Positions 1 through 8,051 of a stretch of DNA of 10,895 nucleotides are shown here, piece by piece; position 1 is the stretch's first letter, and every line of letters starts with the position of its first letter. Under the pieces are notes generated by a model, which saw only the letters and a program-made list of their open reading frames with translations, was not told where the DNA came from and made no database searches. The stretch is from NCBI GenBank assembly GCA_017615135.1, contig JAGAAU010000204.1, positions 1 through 10,895 on the forward strand. The letters run 5' to 3'. The stretch is from Bacteroidales bacterium. Lineage in GTDB: Bacteria; Bacteroidota; Bacteroidia; Bacteroidales; UBA932. Made by a program: the position numbers and the translations under genes.

Positions 1-652
1 TCGAATGCGTAGCCTCGTTGTTCCAGTGCTGGAAGGTGTTGCGGTCCGGTGTGTCGTTGAAGAAACGGCCGGTGACCTCAATATAGCTGGTTTCCGGGCG
101 CAGGGTAAGGCCTATCGCCCAGCTCATGCGGTGCCGGTTCTCTATCTCTCCCACCCAGATGGTCTTGGAGCCGTCGCCGTTATCCACCAGTTTCCAGTCT
201 ATGGGGTACTGGCTGGTGGCACGGTGATGATGGAACACGTTCCATTCCACACCGCCGGAAATCCAGGCGCCAAGCATACCCACGTTGGCGGGTTTGATTA
301 CATGCTGACGGTAGAAAATCTCGTATCCGTTGGTTTTGTCCGTAGCATAGAACAGACGGCCGCCCAGATCCGGAAGTACGCAGACCTTAACGTAATCGTT
401 CTCCAGATAAAGGGCCCTGTGCGTGGAATCTACCTTCACACGTGTGGGATTGTCATTCATTGCATAGGGATACACTCCCCTCTTGGCCCTCTGATACGCG
501 AAGTCCCGCGCAAAAAGAGGAGCTTTTTCAGGAGCATCTACACGATAGGTAGGAAGGTCGATGGTTCCCTCCCAGATTTTCACCGGACCGTTCTGTGCAG
601 CCGCTATAAGAGAAGTGGCAATACTAAACAGAATCACAAAAGCTTTTCTCAT
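1..652 (-). CDS. Secreted DUF5107-type protein, N-terminal part (runs off the window)
   Basis: Only the first 217 residues are present; the frame is still open at base 1. ATG at 652-650 is followed by a signal peptide (residues 1 to about 20, MRKAFVILFSIATSLIAAAQ) with a likely signal peptidase I cut at AAA-Q, so the protein should be periplasmic or exported. The mature part has features I associate with DUF5107: VLPDLGGRLFYATDK at about 89-103, a VIKPANVGMLGAWISGGVEWN stretch at about 113-133 followed by FHHHR, then VGEIENRHRMSWAIGLTLRP near 163-182 and SYIEVTGRFFNDTP near 184-197. The GGR...DK pattern and beta-rich character recall sugar mutarotase-like sandwiches, but that is inference. 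DUF5107 proteins often continue into TPR repeats, which would be outside the window. The gene starts 22 nt after the HTCS stop, so it is probably co-transcribed. The upstream AGGA sits too close to the ATG to be a normal ribosome site. Enzymatic activity unknown. Confidence 0.86.
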   Translation of the reverse strand, partial: MRKAFVILFSIATSLIAAAQNGPVKIWEGTIDLPTYRVDAPEKAPLFARDFAYQRAKRGVYPYAMNDNPTRVKVDSTHRALYLENDYVKVCVLPDLGGRLFYATDKTNGYEIFYRQHVIKPANVGMLGAWISGGVEWNVFHHHRATSQYPIDWKLVDNGDGSKTIWVGEIENRHRMSWAIGLTLRPETSYIEVTGRFFNDTPDRNTFQHWNNEATHS

Positions 653-674
653 ATCCTAAACTGTTATTTTGATA

Positions 675-3600
675 TTATCCTTTCGATTTTTTCATTTCTT
701 TTGCATAGTCTGCAGGCAAAGAGCCGTAAGTCTCCTTGAAGCATTTGGAGAAGTACGACGGTGAATTGAAGCCAACTGCGTAACACACGTCGCTCACAAG
801 CACTCCTCCGCGTTCCAGCATCCTGGCGGCCACATCGAGTCTCTTACGACGTATGTATTCGTTCGGCGTGGTGCCAAAAAGTTCCTTCATCCTTCTGTTC
901 AGGGATGAGTGGCTTACAAACATCTCGGCCTCTATCCTCTTATTGTTAAGCCCCGGATCTGCAATATTGTCGGAGATTAATTTGTCTATGCGGCGGATAA
1001 ACTCGTCATCCCGGTCCGGCAGCATCGACATCACCTTCCCCACCGGATCTGAAATAGGCGCGTACGCATTCTTCATGAATTTTCTGTTCTCCAGCACGGA
1101 AGTGATACAGGATTCGAGGTAATCCAGACTGAACGGTTTCTCTATATACATGGTGGCACCGTTCTTCATGCAGTTGATTTTGGTCTGAGGCGAAGTAATA
1201 GCCGACAGAACTATTATGGGAATATGCGCACTTTCAGAGCTGAACTTGACCTTTGCACAAAGCTCGATTCCGCTCATACCCTGAAGCCCTACGTCTGTAA
1301 GCAGGCAGTCCACCTTATGTGTCCGGATCTTCTCCAGTGCAGCTTCGGCAGACGGCACCGCAATTACCTTATAGTCATTTGAAAGTTTACGTTTCAGGTA
1401 CCCGAGAAGGTCGACATTGTCTTCAACTACCAGCAGCAGCGGCATATTCGCAACCGGTGAAAGATCATCTGCAGTACCGGAGGAAAGTTTCCCGGGGACT
1501 ACGACACCTACCGTGCGAAGAGGCAGCTCCAGCCTGAATTCCACCAGGTCGCGCCGCTCAGACAGCACCAGACTGCCACCATGCAGCTGGGCCATCTTGC
1601 GCGCAAGCGGCAAACCGATACCGAAACTCTGCCCCTCCGACACTTCCGATTTGGAATAATGTACGAAGGGAGCGAAAATACTCTCACGCTTATCGGCATC
1701 TATCGCCGGGCCGTCGTTACGGACATATATCAGCAACTTCCCCGTTTCGGCCTTCATCTCCAGTTCAATCCGCGATTCGGCATATTTGAGGGCATTGCTG
1801 AGAAGGTTGTTGATTATCTTGTGAAAGGCCTTTGAATCTACAGCGCAGACGACCTCTTCCTTTGGAGCGATGAAATCGAGTTTCAGGTTGCGACTGCGCG
1901 CCGCCTCCAAATAAGTGGAGCATATGAAACCCAGGCGTTCGGCTACCGGAATATCGACAAATTCCGTAACAAACCCCTGCTCCTCAACAGTAATGAATTC
2001 CAGAAGCTCCTTCACCAGCTTATCCAGATAGTCTGTGGAAGAACCTATTAAGGATACGTCTTCCTTCTGGTCTTCAGAAAGATTCTCCTCCAGCATAAGG
2101 TGCTGAAGCGGGGTACGAATAAGGGTAAGCGGAGTCTTTATTTCGTGTATTACGTTGGCGAAGAAATCCATCTTGTCGTGGTCCTGGCTAACCTTATGGC
2201 TCTTTACAGCTTTCCGGTAAAGCCATACCATCACTGCAGCAAGCAGCAAAACCGCAAGAAGGACAAAAAGAAGCATGCCGGGGACCGATTCGAAGAATCT
2301 GGGCCGGATTGTTATAGCAAGCGGCCTGTGGGCCTGAAGGATGCGTCCGCCCTCCAGCTGCACGCCAACCAGGAGTTCGTATTTTCCCTTTTTTAGATTA
2401 TAGTAGTCTACGCTGCGATGGCTGGAAACGTCGCGCCAGTTTTCGTCATAACCGCGCAGACGACAGAAAATGGCATTGGCGGCAGGAGACGGAGCGCCGG
2501 GCACGGAGAAATCGAAGCCCAGACTCCTTTCATCACGTCCTAAAGTGACGGACGGCACAAGGTCTACATTATTATCCAGAACTGCCGGCTTTCCGTTAAC
2601 CCGCATTCCGGTAATGGAAACATTCACCGCAGACGGTGTCGAAGACAACTTTTCAGCATCAAAGATGATGAAGCCGTCGTCGCTGCCGAATAGCAGACGG
2701 GAATCTTCCAGCTTTATTGCCGATTTACGGAAACTGTCGTTAAGCAGCCCGTCCATCATAGTCCAGACTCGGACCTGACGGCTTTGGGGATTGAATTCCA
2801 CCAGGCCTTTGTCTGTAGATATCCACAATTTTCCGGAATCATCGGAAAGGGCTACACGGGTAACGTCCGAAGGGAGAGAAGGCAGATTGGAGCTGTTGAA
2901 TGCTATGAAATCATCCCCGGAGTGGCGGTAAAATCCGGAGCTGAACCCCATAATCCAGATTCTGTCGGCATTGTCGGCACAAACGGATGAGGTCATCTCC
3001 GGCATGCAGGAAGCACCGGTGCCGGAGCAGTAATTATGAAGAGTACCGGATACGGTATCGTAGGAGAACAAGCCCCTGGAATACGAGGCAATCCAAAGCT
3101 GACCGCGGGAATCCTGGACAATACTCTCTACTGCTACTGCCGGGAAACCGGGGAGAGGCTCAAAGCCATCCGTCCGGCTATCGTAACGGCAGAGTCCCAC
3201 ACTGGTACCCACGTAAATATCTCCCTCCTGTGAACGGTACAGGCAAATAACACGGTTGTCTGCCCACACTTCAGGATGGCCGATATCGGAATACTGGCGT
3301 ATCTTCCCGCCCGGCATGAGGCAGACCAGACCCTTGTTGGAACCAATCCACAAGTTGCCGCCGTCTGTACACAATGCGTTTATGCTCTGCGGGATTGCGG
3401 ACGGGCCGCGAAACTTCGTCAAACTCATGGAGGAAGGATTGAGCGTCAGAAGCCCCAAACGCTCAGTTCCTACGTAAACTGTTCCGGAAGCCGTCTGAGC
3501 AAATGAGGTGATGTGACTGGCCTCCAGACTTTCCCCGGTATCGAGAGCACTGAATTTCCCGATACGGGACGAGAGAGCACTGCAGAAATCTACTCCCGAA

Positions 3601-4550
3601 TTGCCCGTTGCCACCCAAAGACTGCCGGCGGAATCCCTGATTGCCGCATTAATGAAGTCGTCGGAAAGAGACAGCGGATTGTTCGGATTGTGCATGAGAT
3701 GCTGCACATCTCCGGAGACAGAATCGTAACGCAGCAGCCCGCCCGTAGTGCAGAACAAAACGAAACGACCGTCACAGCTGACATTCACCGCGCGGGAATC
3801 GCCCGGTAGACGGCAGCGCTGCCTGAATGAGTTCCCAGAAAGGTTCAGGCTGCACAGGCCGTACCGTTTAGAGGCAATCCAGAGCATCCCGTGCTCATCC
3901 AGAGTAATTCCCTCGATGTTATCTCCTTGGAAAAGCCCTTCCATCACCGGAACGGCAAGCGTGCCGTCCAGTTCATAGAGATTGTCGCAATAAGAAACCA
4001 CAAACAGTCTGCCGGCATCGGTGAGGGCCAGTCTGTAAACATCCTTGAGTTCACGCCCGTCTGAAGTCTTAAGCGGAACTGGGCGGAAGCATCCTGAATC
4101 AGGGTCAAAGCTGAACAGCCCGTGTCCCCTTACCCCTGCCCATACGCGGCCGTCTGAAGCCGGAAGCAATGTAAACACCCGGTCTGCAGGAATACCCTGA
4201 AATGCCCGCACAAACGCACCGGCTGTCCAGCGATACAGAACCGGACCATCGTCCGTTCCTATCCATACATTCCCATCCGAATCTTCCGCAAGGGAGGATA
4301 TAAAATCGGAAGACGTACCGAGCGCTGTTTTATCATAACAGACTATACGGGTACCGTCAAAACGGCACAAACCCCGGTAAGTCCCCATCCAGACATAACC
4401 GCGGCTGTCTTCAAGCAGGCACTTGACCCCGTTGGAAGACAACGCGGAATTGACATTATTGAAATTTATGAACCTTGCAACATCCTGCGCGGCCCTTCCG
4501 CCAAACAAGGGCAGAAGGACCAGCAGGACTATCAGAAGGCACTTTTTCAT
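675..4550 (-). CDS. Hybrid two-component system (HTCS) sensor kinase/response regulator, AraC-type
   Basis: Single-protein sensor and transcription regulator, 1291 aa. Domains in order: signal peptide (1-22); periplasmic double beta-propeller of 14 Reg_prop-type repeats (about 45-625, e.g. GNVWIGTDDG, GKLWISTDKG); Y_Y_Y domain (about 630-742); one membrane helix (about 756-778); HisKA with His802 in HEIKTPL; HATPase with N-box around N914-N919 and G2 FGIGL (976-980); receiver with E1043/D1044, phospho-acceptor D1086, S1116 and K1138; linker; AraC-type helix-turn-helix (about 1181-1288). In the family, the periplasmic propeller binds an oligosaccharide and the cytoplasmic HTH activates a polysaccharide utilization locus. 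ATG at 4550 was chosen over the TTG two codons upstream because it gives a normal signal peptide and an ATGA overlap with the preceding stop. Odd points: the G1 box reads NDGPAI instead of DxGxGI, and the receiver has TDVGLQGMSG instead of TD..MP.M.G. All catalytic phosphotransfer residues are present. Confidence 0.97.
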   Translation of the reverse strand: MKKCLLIVLLVLLPLFGGRAAQDVARFINFNNVNSALSSNGVKCLLEDSRGYVWMGTYRGLCRFDGTRIVCYDKTALGTSSDFISSLAEDSDGNVWIGTDDGPVLYRWTAGAFVRAFQGIPADRVFTLLPASDGRVWAGVRGHGLFSFDPDSGCFRPVPLKTSDGRELKDVYRLALTDAGRLFVVSYCDNLYELDGTLAVPVMEGLFQGDNIEGITLDEHGMLWIASKRYGLCSLNLSGNSFRQRCRLPGDSRAVNVSCDGRFVLFCTTGGLLRYDSVSGDVQHLMHNPNNPLSLSDDFINAAIRDSAGSLWVATGNSGVDFCSALSSRIGKFSALDTGESLEASHITSFAQTASGTVYVGTERLGLLTLNPSSMSLTKFRGPSAIPQSINALCTDGGNLWIGSNKGLVCLMPGGKIRQYSDIGHPEVWADNRVICLYRSQEGDIYVGTSVGLCRYDSRTDGFEPLPGFPAVAVESIVQDSRGQLWIASYSRGLFSYDTVSGTLHNYCSGTGASCMPEMTSSVCADNADRIWIMGFSSGFYRHSGDDFIAFNSSNLPSLPSDVTRVALSDDSGKLWISTDKGLVEFNPQSRQVRVWTMMDGLLNDSFRKSAIKLEDSRLLFGSDDGFIIFDAEKLSSTPSAVNVSITGMRVNGKPAVLDNNVDLVPSVTLGRDERSLGFDFSVPGAPSPAANAIFCRLRGYDENWRDVSSHRSVDYYNLKKGKYELLVGVQLEGGRILQAHRPLAITIRPRFFESVPGMLLFVLLAVLLLAAVMVWLYRKAVKSHKVSQDHDKMDFFANVIHEIKTPLTLIRTPLQHLMLEENLSEDQKEDVSLIGSSTDYLDKLVKELLEFITVEEQGFVTEFVDIPVAERLGFICSTYLEAARSRNLKLDFIAPKEEVVCAVDSKAFHKIINNLLSNALKYAESRIELEMKAETGKLLIYVRNDGPAIDADKRESIFAPFVHYSKSEVSEGQSFGIGLPLARKMAQLHGGSLVLSERRDLVEFRLELPLRTVGVVVPGKLSSGTADDLSPVANMPLLLVVEDNVDLLGYLKRKLSNDYKVIAVPSAEAALEKIRTHKVDCLLTDVGLQGMSGIELCAKVKFSSESAHIPIIVLSAITSPQTKINCMKNGATMYIEKPFSLDYLESCITSVLENRKFMKNAYAPISDPVGKVMSMLPDRDDEFIRRIDKLISDNIADPGLNNKRIEAEMFVSHSSLNRRMKELFGTTPNEYIRRKRLDVAARMLERGGVLVSDVCYAVGFNSPSYFSKCFKETYGSLPADYAKEMKKSKG
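2676..4433 (-). repeat. Fourteen Reg_prop repeats forming the HTCS sensor double propeller
   Basis: Within the HTCS, residues about 40-625 carry 14 copies of a G-x-h-W-h-G/A-T-x-x-G-L-x-x-h pattern, at roughly 51, 93, 134, 171, 211, 251, 299, 346, 388, 433, 473, 519, 563 and 608. Examples are GYVWMGTYRGLCRFDG, GSLWVATGNSGVDF, GNLWIGSNKGLVCL and GQLWIASYSRGLFSYD. Fourteen blades is the number expected for two seven-bladed propellers, as in HTCS structures. Blades near 171 and 251 are the most degenerate. This is protein-level repetition; the DNA copies are diverged. Confidence 0.85.
4547..4550 (-). other. ATGA stop/start overlap coupling beta-helix lipoprotein and HTCS
   Basis: Reading the minus strand, GTTTGGGAATGAAAAAG ends the lipoprotein (V-W-E-stop) and starts the HTCS (M-K-K) with a four-base ATGA overlap. 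No Shine-Dalgarno-like sequence precedes the ATG. Such overlaps usually mean translational coupling by reinitiation, so HTCS level would follow lipoprotein translation (inference). Confidence 0.85.
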
Positions 4551-7500
4551 TCCCAAACGTTACCGGAAATTGTCACCCAGTCTTTTGTTGCATTATCGGC
4601 GGCATCGGCAGCACTGATAATGTAATCGGCAAAATTGGATGAGGTAACACTGACGCTGTTGCCATTGATCTGAACAGCTTCGGGCAGGAACTTATTGTTC
4701 TTGATTTCAGAGCCTTCAAGGGTAGTATACCCCTTGGAACGGGGTATGGCCGCACTCACACCGACTGCCAGGCCCCAGAATTCCTTGCTCTGATTGTTCT
4801 TGTACCCAAGGCTTTTCATATGGAGAGTACAGTTCTTGATACAGAAACGCTCCAGAGCGGCACCAATCACACCGCCTACGGCCATATTATAACGTCCGGT
4901 GGAGCCTGTCATTCCGGTTACAGTACAATTGTCTACCTCCACATAAGCGCCGCAGCCGATAATTCCTCCGGTGCAATTGCTCTTGGAGTTCTGGGTTATG
5001 TAGTTGCTATTGTTTCCGGAAAGTGTATAGGCAGTATTCAGGCAGTTCTTAACCACGGCCGTCTGACCGTCATTCTTGGAGCCGTACAGCATTCCGGCTA
5101 TTCCGCCAAGTCCCCTGATGGTACGGGGACTGGTAATGTTTGCACTGCCGCAATATGCTTCCATGTTCACCACGGCACCATAAGAATTACAGCCGTCTAT
5201 GACTATCTTCATACCGTCCCTCCAGGAATCAGCCGCATAACCTTCGGTAAAGGGCGATACGCTCTGGTTGCTTACAATGTTGTAAGGAGCGGACTGCCCG
5301 ACGATACCTCCCACCGCGGGAGTAAAATATGAAGGGCAGTTGGAAGTCTGATAAAAGCGCACGTAATAATACTGAGTAGCGGAAGTAGCGGTGGAAACAC
5401 CGTTCGTACAATTCTTGATTTCAAGATAATTATCGTCGGTAGTAGCCGCCCAGTTCCATGCCAGGATACCGCCGATGGCCACATTACGGAGGAATACGGA
5501 AGTCGACGACGCCGTTACCTCCATATAGAGATGACCGGTATTGGTACAATTTTCAATCGTGAGCCTGGATTCCAGGATATTGTCGGCATAAGTTGTTACC
5601 GGCGAATTACTACCTGTAGTGGCAAACACGTTGGCTACATTGGTAGCGGAAAAATTATGCTGCGACACGATTCCTACTATTCCACCGATATAAGCAATCT
5701 CCCCTGCCGCAGTTGGAGCAAGGTTAAAGGTAATGTCAGCCGTGTTGGAACAATTGCTGATGATACCTCCGCGCATATTGAAACAGATTCCCGCGGCCCT
5801 TGTATTCTTTCCGGTCACGTTAATGGGACCGCTGTTGGTACAGCCGCTGGTGACGACATTTTCACCGGGAGACTGCATAACGACGATTCCCGCGATATTG
5901 CAGCCGGCAACGTTTCCGGTAATAGTGCCGGAGTTGCTGCAATCGGTAAGGACAGCTTCATTGTTAAACATAATGCCGCCGGCACGCGAGGTGGTCTTGA
6001 CAAATGTGAGATTGCCGCTGTTCGTGCAACCGGTCACTGTTCCAATGCTGGAAACCGCAACACCGCCAAAGTAAGAGCAGTTAATGTCGACATCTGCCGT
6101 ATTATGGCAATCAGAAAGGGTACCGCCTGCTTCTACCCTGCGGCAGACACCTGCGACTATTGACGCTGCATTTCCGTCGAAAACAAAGGATCCGTTGTTA
6201 GTACAGCCATCAACGTTGCCATAAGCCATATACAGAACACCGCCGACACTGGGTGAACCGCCGACGGTCAGTTCTGCGTTATTGGAACAATTGCGCACAG
6301 TACATTCTGCGAGAACATTGTTGACGACACCTCCAAATGTGGTCACAGTATTTTCAGAGCTCTGGACAATGGGACAGTAGTTATGACAGTTGACGACATC
6401 GCCACCGGCAGTGGAGACGATTCCTCCCGCCAACCTGGCAGTGCCGACGTTGAACACCTCCGCCCTGTTGCTGCATCCGGTAACAGTAGTACCGTTTGTA
6501 TAAGCGCATATACCGGCAGCATCAGCCAGATAGTTGTCACCTTCATATTTGACTGTGCTCACCTGGATATCGCCATAGTTAGTACAGTTGCTGATGACGG
6601 CATTTGAAGTAGATGAGGCGCAGATGCCGCCAACCCTCACGATGGCAGTAACCTTTCCGCCGGCATTCAGCGTACCGTAGTTCACACAGTTCTCGACCGT
6701 ACCGTTGAAAAGGAAAGAACAGATACCTCCCATAATCAGGTTAGGCCAGTCTGAATGGTCTGATACACTGTATGTTATATTGGCTTTATTGGCACATCCG
6801 CTTATGCAACCGCCATCCTGAACGACATTGGCAAGGGGACTTCCGAGCGTGGGCACATGCCCAACTGTCATCTCTCCTTCAAGGGTAAGGTCTGCAATTG
6901 TACCATACAGATTAATGAAAAGAGGAGTATTCCAGGTAGTACCGGGAGCCACGGTTATGGTATGGCCCTCCCCGTCGAGGTAACCGTCGAAATTGGAAAC
7001 GGCACATTCGCGCCTTGAGACATCGGAAGACCAGTCTATAGTATGGGTAAGTGTGATGTCATTCTTGATATGGACCTTGCCGTCGGAGGCAATCCACTGC
7101 TGGTAATCACCGAAATTGGCAAGGGTCTTGTCCGCCTGGCGGGCATTCCAGTTATTGCAGGCAACACCACCGTCGGCAGCATTCAGGAAGGCTATAAGGT
7201 CTGCCTCGGTATAGATACCGACTTCACCGCTGCCGCTGGGACTGTAATTGAAGGAAGTGTTGTATATTTTCCCGGCAACCGCAGTGAAACTTGCAGAAGA
7301 CTTCACTTTCTGGTAGTTGCCGTCTTTGGTATATACCCAGATGTTAAGTCCTGAAGCATAAGTCTTTGCGGGGATGGCAATAATCATCGGAGTGCCAAGG
7401 GAGACGCCTTCGCCGCAATCCAGCACTACAGAAGAACCCTGCTGCACCACATCGAGGGAACAGGTACTGCCGAATATGGCACTGAAGGTTCCGCTTATAG

Positions 7501-8038
7501 CCTCTCCTCCGTTTGCCACTACACGGACAGATTCAATAGTAGCGTCTTCTCCTGCATTGGCCACCGTAAGTTTAAGATATGCAAGCACATTCTGGAACTG
7601 AAGAGTTCCGTCGCTGGAAGCCAGCATGATGGCAGCATCGGGGTCAAAGCTATTTTCTGTGTAGGTCTGCTGCTCAGGAAGAGTTACAGTATACTCGCCC
7701 TCGGAATAAGACGCCACTGCAGACAGAGGATAAACAGCATGAAACGGCTGACTTACCAGACCGTTGATTTCAAAAGACGCGTTCTTCCCGGCATTGCTTA
7801 TATTTCCGGCTGAGAGGGCGGAGCTGGCGCATCCGTTAACGCTGATCTGATCTCCTGCAGTCCAGATGACAGGATAAGTATAGCCTGACTTTTCCCCGAT
7901 TGCAACGCGACAGTCGGTATCGTCTCCAGGAAGATTGGCACTGAGGATTGTAATTCCATCGTTATTGACGGACACTTCCTTGGTGCAAGCTGCAAACAGG
8001 GCAGCAAGTGCAAGAATGCAAAGAATCGATTTCTTCAT
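4547..8038 (-). CDS. Surface lipoprotein: fimbrillin-like N-domain plus GLUG-like Cys/Asn beta-helix
   Basis: A 1163-aa protein. ATG at 8038 gives a lipoprotein signal MKKSILCILALAALFAAC with lipid Cys18, so it should be anchored in the outer membrane, probably facing out. Residues about 28-265 resemble fimbrillin/Mfa-like domains: VIWTAGDQISV (57-67), HAVYPLSA (100-107), IPAKTYASG (222-230). Residues about 274-400 form a lead-in to a beta-helix (YTEADLIAFLN, FDGYLDGEGHTI, LFINLYGTIADLTLEG). Residues about 405-1075 are around 18 coils of a GGI...(N/G/D)C(T/S)N.G pattern. The last 90 residues are non-repetitive. Likely role: adhesion or binding of a glycan or host/partner surface; no enzyme motif is visible. 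An in-frame ATG at 8161 was rejected because the extension has no signal at its start and would run through the 53-aa gene. The start lies 13 nt after that gene; the stop overlaps the HTCS start by 4 nt. Confidence 0.93.
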   Translation of the reverse strand: MKKSILCILALAALFAACTKEVSVNNDGITILSANLPGDDTDCRVAIGEKSGYTYPVIWTAGDQISVNGCASSALSAGNISNAGKNASFEINGLVSQPFHAVYPLSAVASYSEGEYTVTLPEQQTYTENSFDPDAAIMLASSDGTLQFQNVLAYLKLTVANAGEDATIESVRVVANGGEAISGTFSAIFGSTCSLDVVQQGSSVVLDCGEGVSLGTPMIIAIPAKTYASGLNIWVYTKDGNYQKVKSSASFTAVAGKIYNTSFNYSPSGSGEVGIYTEADLIAFLNAADGGVACNNWNARQADKTLANFGDYQQWIASDGKVHIKNDITLTHTIDWSSDVSRRECAVSNFDGYLDGEGHTITVAPGTTWNTPLFINLYGTIADLTLEGEMTVGHVPTLGSPLANVVQDGGCISGCANKANITYSVSDHSDWPNLIMGGICSFLFNGTVENCVNYGTLNAGGKVTAIVRVGGICASSTSNAVISNCTNYGDIQVSTVKYEGDNYLADAAGICAYTNGTTVTGCSNRAEVFNVGTARLAGGIVSTAGGDVVNCHNYCPIVQSSENTVTTFGGVVNNVLAECTVRNCSNNAELTVGGSPSVGGVLYMAYGNVDGCTNNGSFVFDGNAASIVAGVCRRVEAGGTLSDCHNTADVDINCSYFGGVAVSSIGTVTGCTNSGNLTFVKTTSRAGGIMFNNEAVLTDCSNSGTITGNVAGCNIAGIVVMQSPGENVVTSGCTNSGPINVTGKNTRAAGICFNMRGGIISNCSNTADITFNLAPTAAGEIAYIGGIVGIVSQHNFSATNVANVFATTGSNSPVTTYADNILESRLTIENCTNTGHLYMEVTASSTSVFLRNVAIGGILAWNWAATTDDNYLEIKNCTNGVSTATSATQYYYVRFYQTSNCPSYFTPAVGGIVGQSAPYNIVSNQSVSPFTEGYAADSWRDGMKIVIDGCNSYGAVVNMEAYCGSANITSPRTIRGLGGIAGMLYGSKNDGQTAVVKNCLNTAYTLSGNNSNYITQNSKSNCTGGIIGCGAYVEVDNCTVTGMTGSTGRYNMAVGGVIGAALERFCIKNCTLHMKSLGYKNNQSKEFWGLAVGVSAAIPRSKGYTTLEGSEIKNNKFLPEAVQINGNSVSVTSSNFADYIISAADAADNATKDWVTISGNVWE
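4814..6826 (-). repeat. About 18 GLUG-like beta-helix coils with a Cys-Asn ladder
   Basis: Protein-level tandem repeats inside the surface lipoprotein. Each coil has a V/I-x-N/G/D-C-T/S-N-x-G/A turn, usually followed by a strand and then A/V-G-G-I/V. Key Cys positions in the 1163-aa protein: 415, 451, 485, 522, 551, 584, 612, 644, 671, 700, 733, 763, 831, 877, 950, 999, 1038, 1070. Spacing is 27-37 residues through Cys763, then mostly larger (32-73) because of inserted loops. The pattern predicts a right-handed parallel beta-helix with Cys and Asn stacked on one face. DNA copies share short degenerate stretches but are not identical. Confidence 0.85.
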
Positions 8039-8051
8039 AATGCCACTCTTT

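Noticed and set aside
653..674. Possible promoter in the 22-nt gap before the DUF5107-type gene
   Set aside because: The gap is AT-rich but too short for both boxes, and no TAnnTTTG with correct spacing is present.
5..739. 244-codon open frame on the plus strand
   Set aside because: It lies antisense to the DUF5107-type gene and the end of the HTCS, has no recognisable domain or signal peptide, and the minus-strand reading carries clear family motifs.
4551..4556. TTG start two codons upstream of the HTCS ATG
   Set aside because: ATG at 4550 gives a standard signal peptide and an exact ATGA coupling with the upstream stop; nothing supports use of TTG.
5531..6163. 210-codon plus-strand frame across the beta-helix region, plus a similar one at 4820-5332
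   Set aside because: Both are shadows created by the repetitive codon pattern of the Cys/Asn coils; their translations show only the antisense of these repeats.
4814..6826. Possible CRISPR array or DNA-level tandem repeat
   Set aside because: Repetition is in the protein; DNA units vary in length (about 80-220 nt) and sequence and lie within one open frame.
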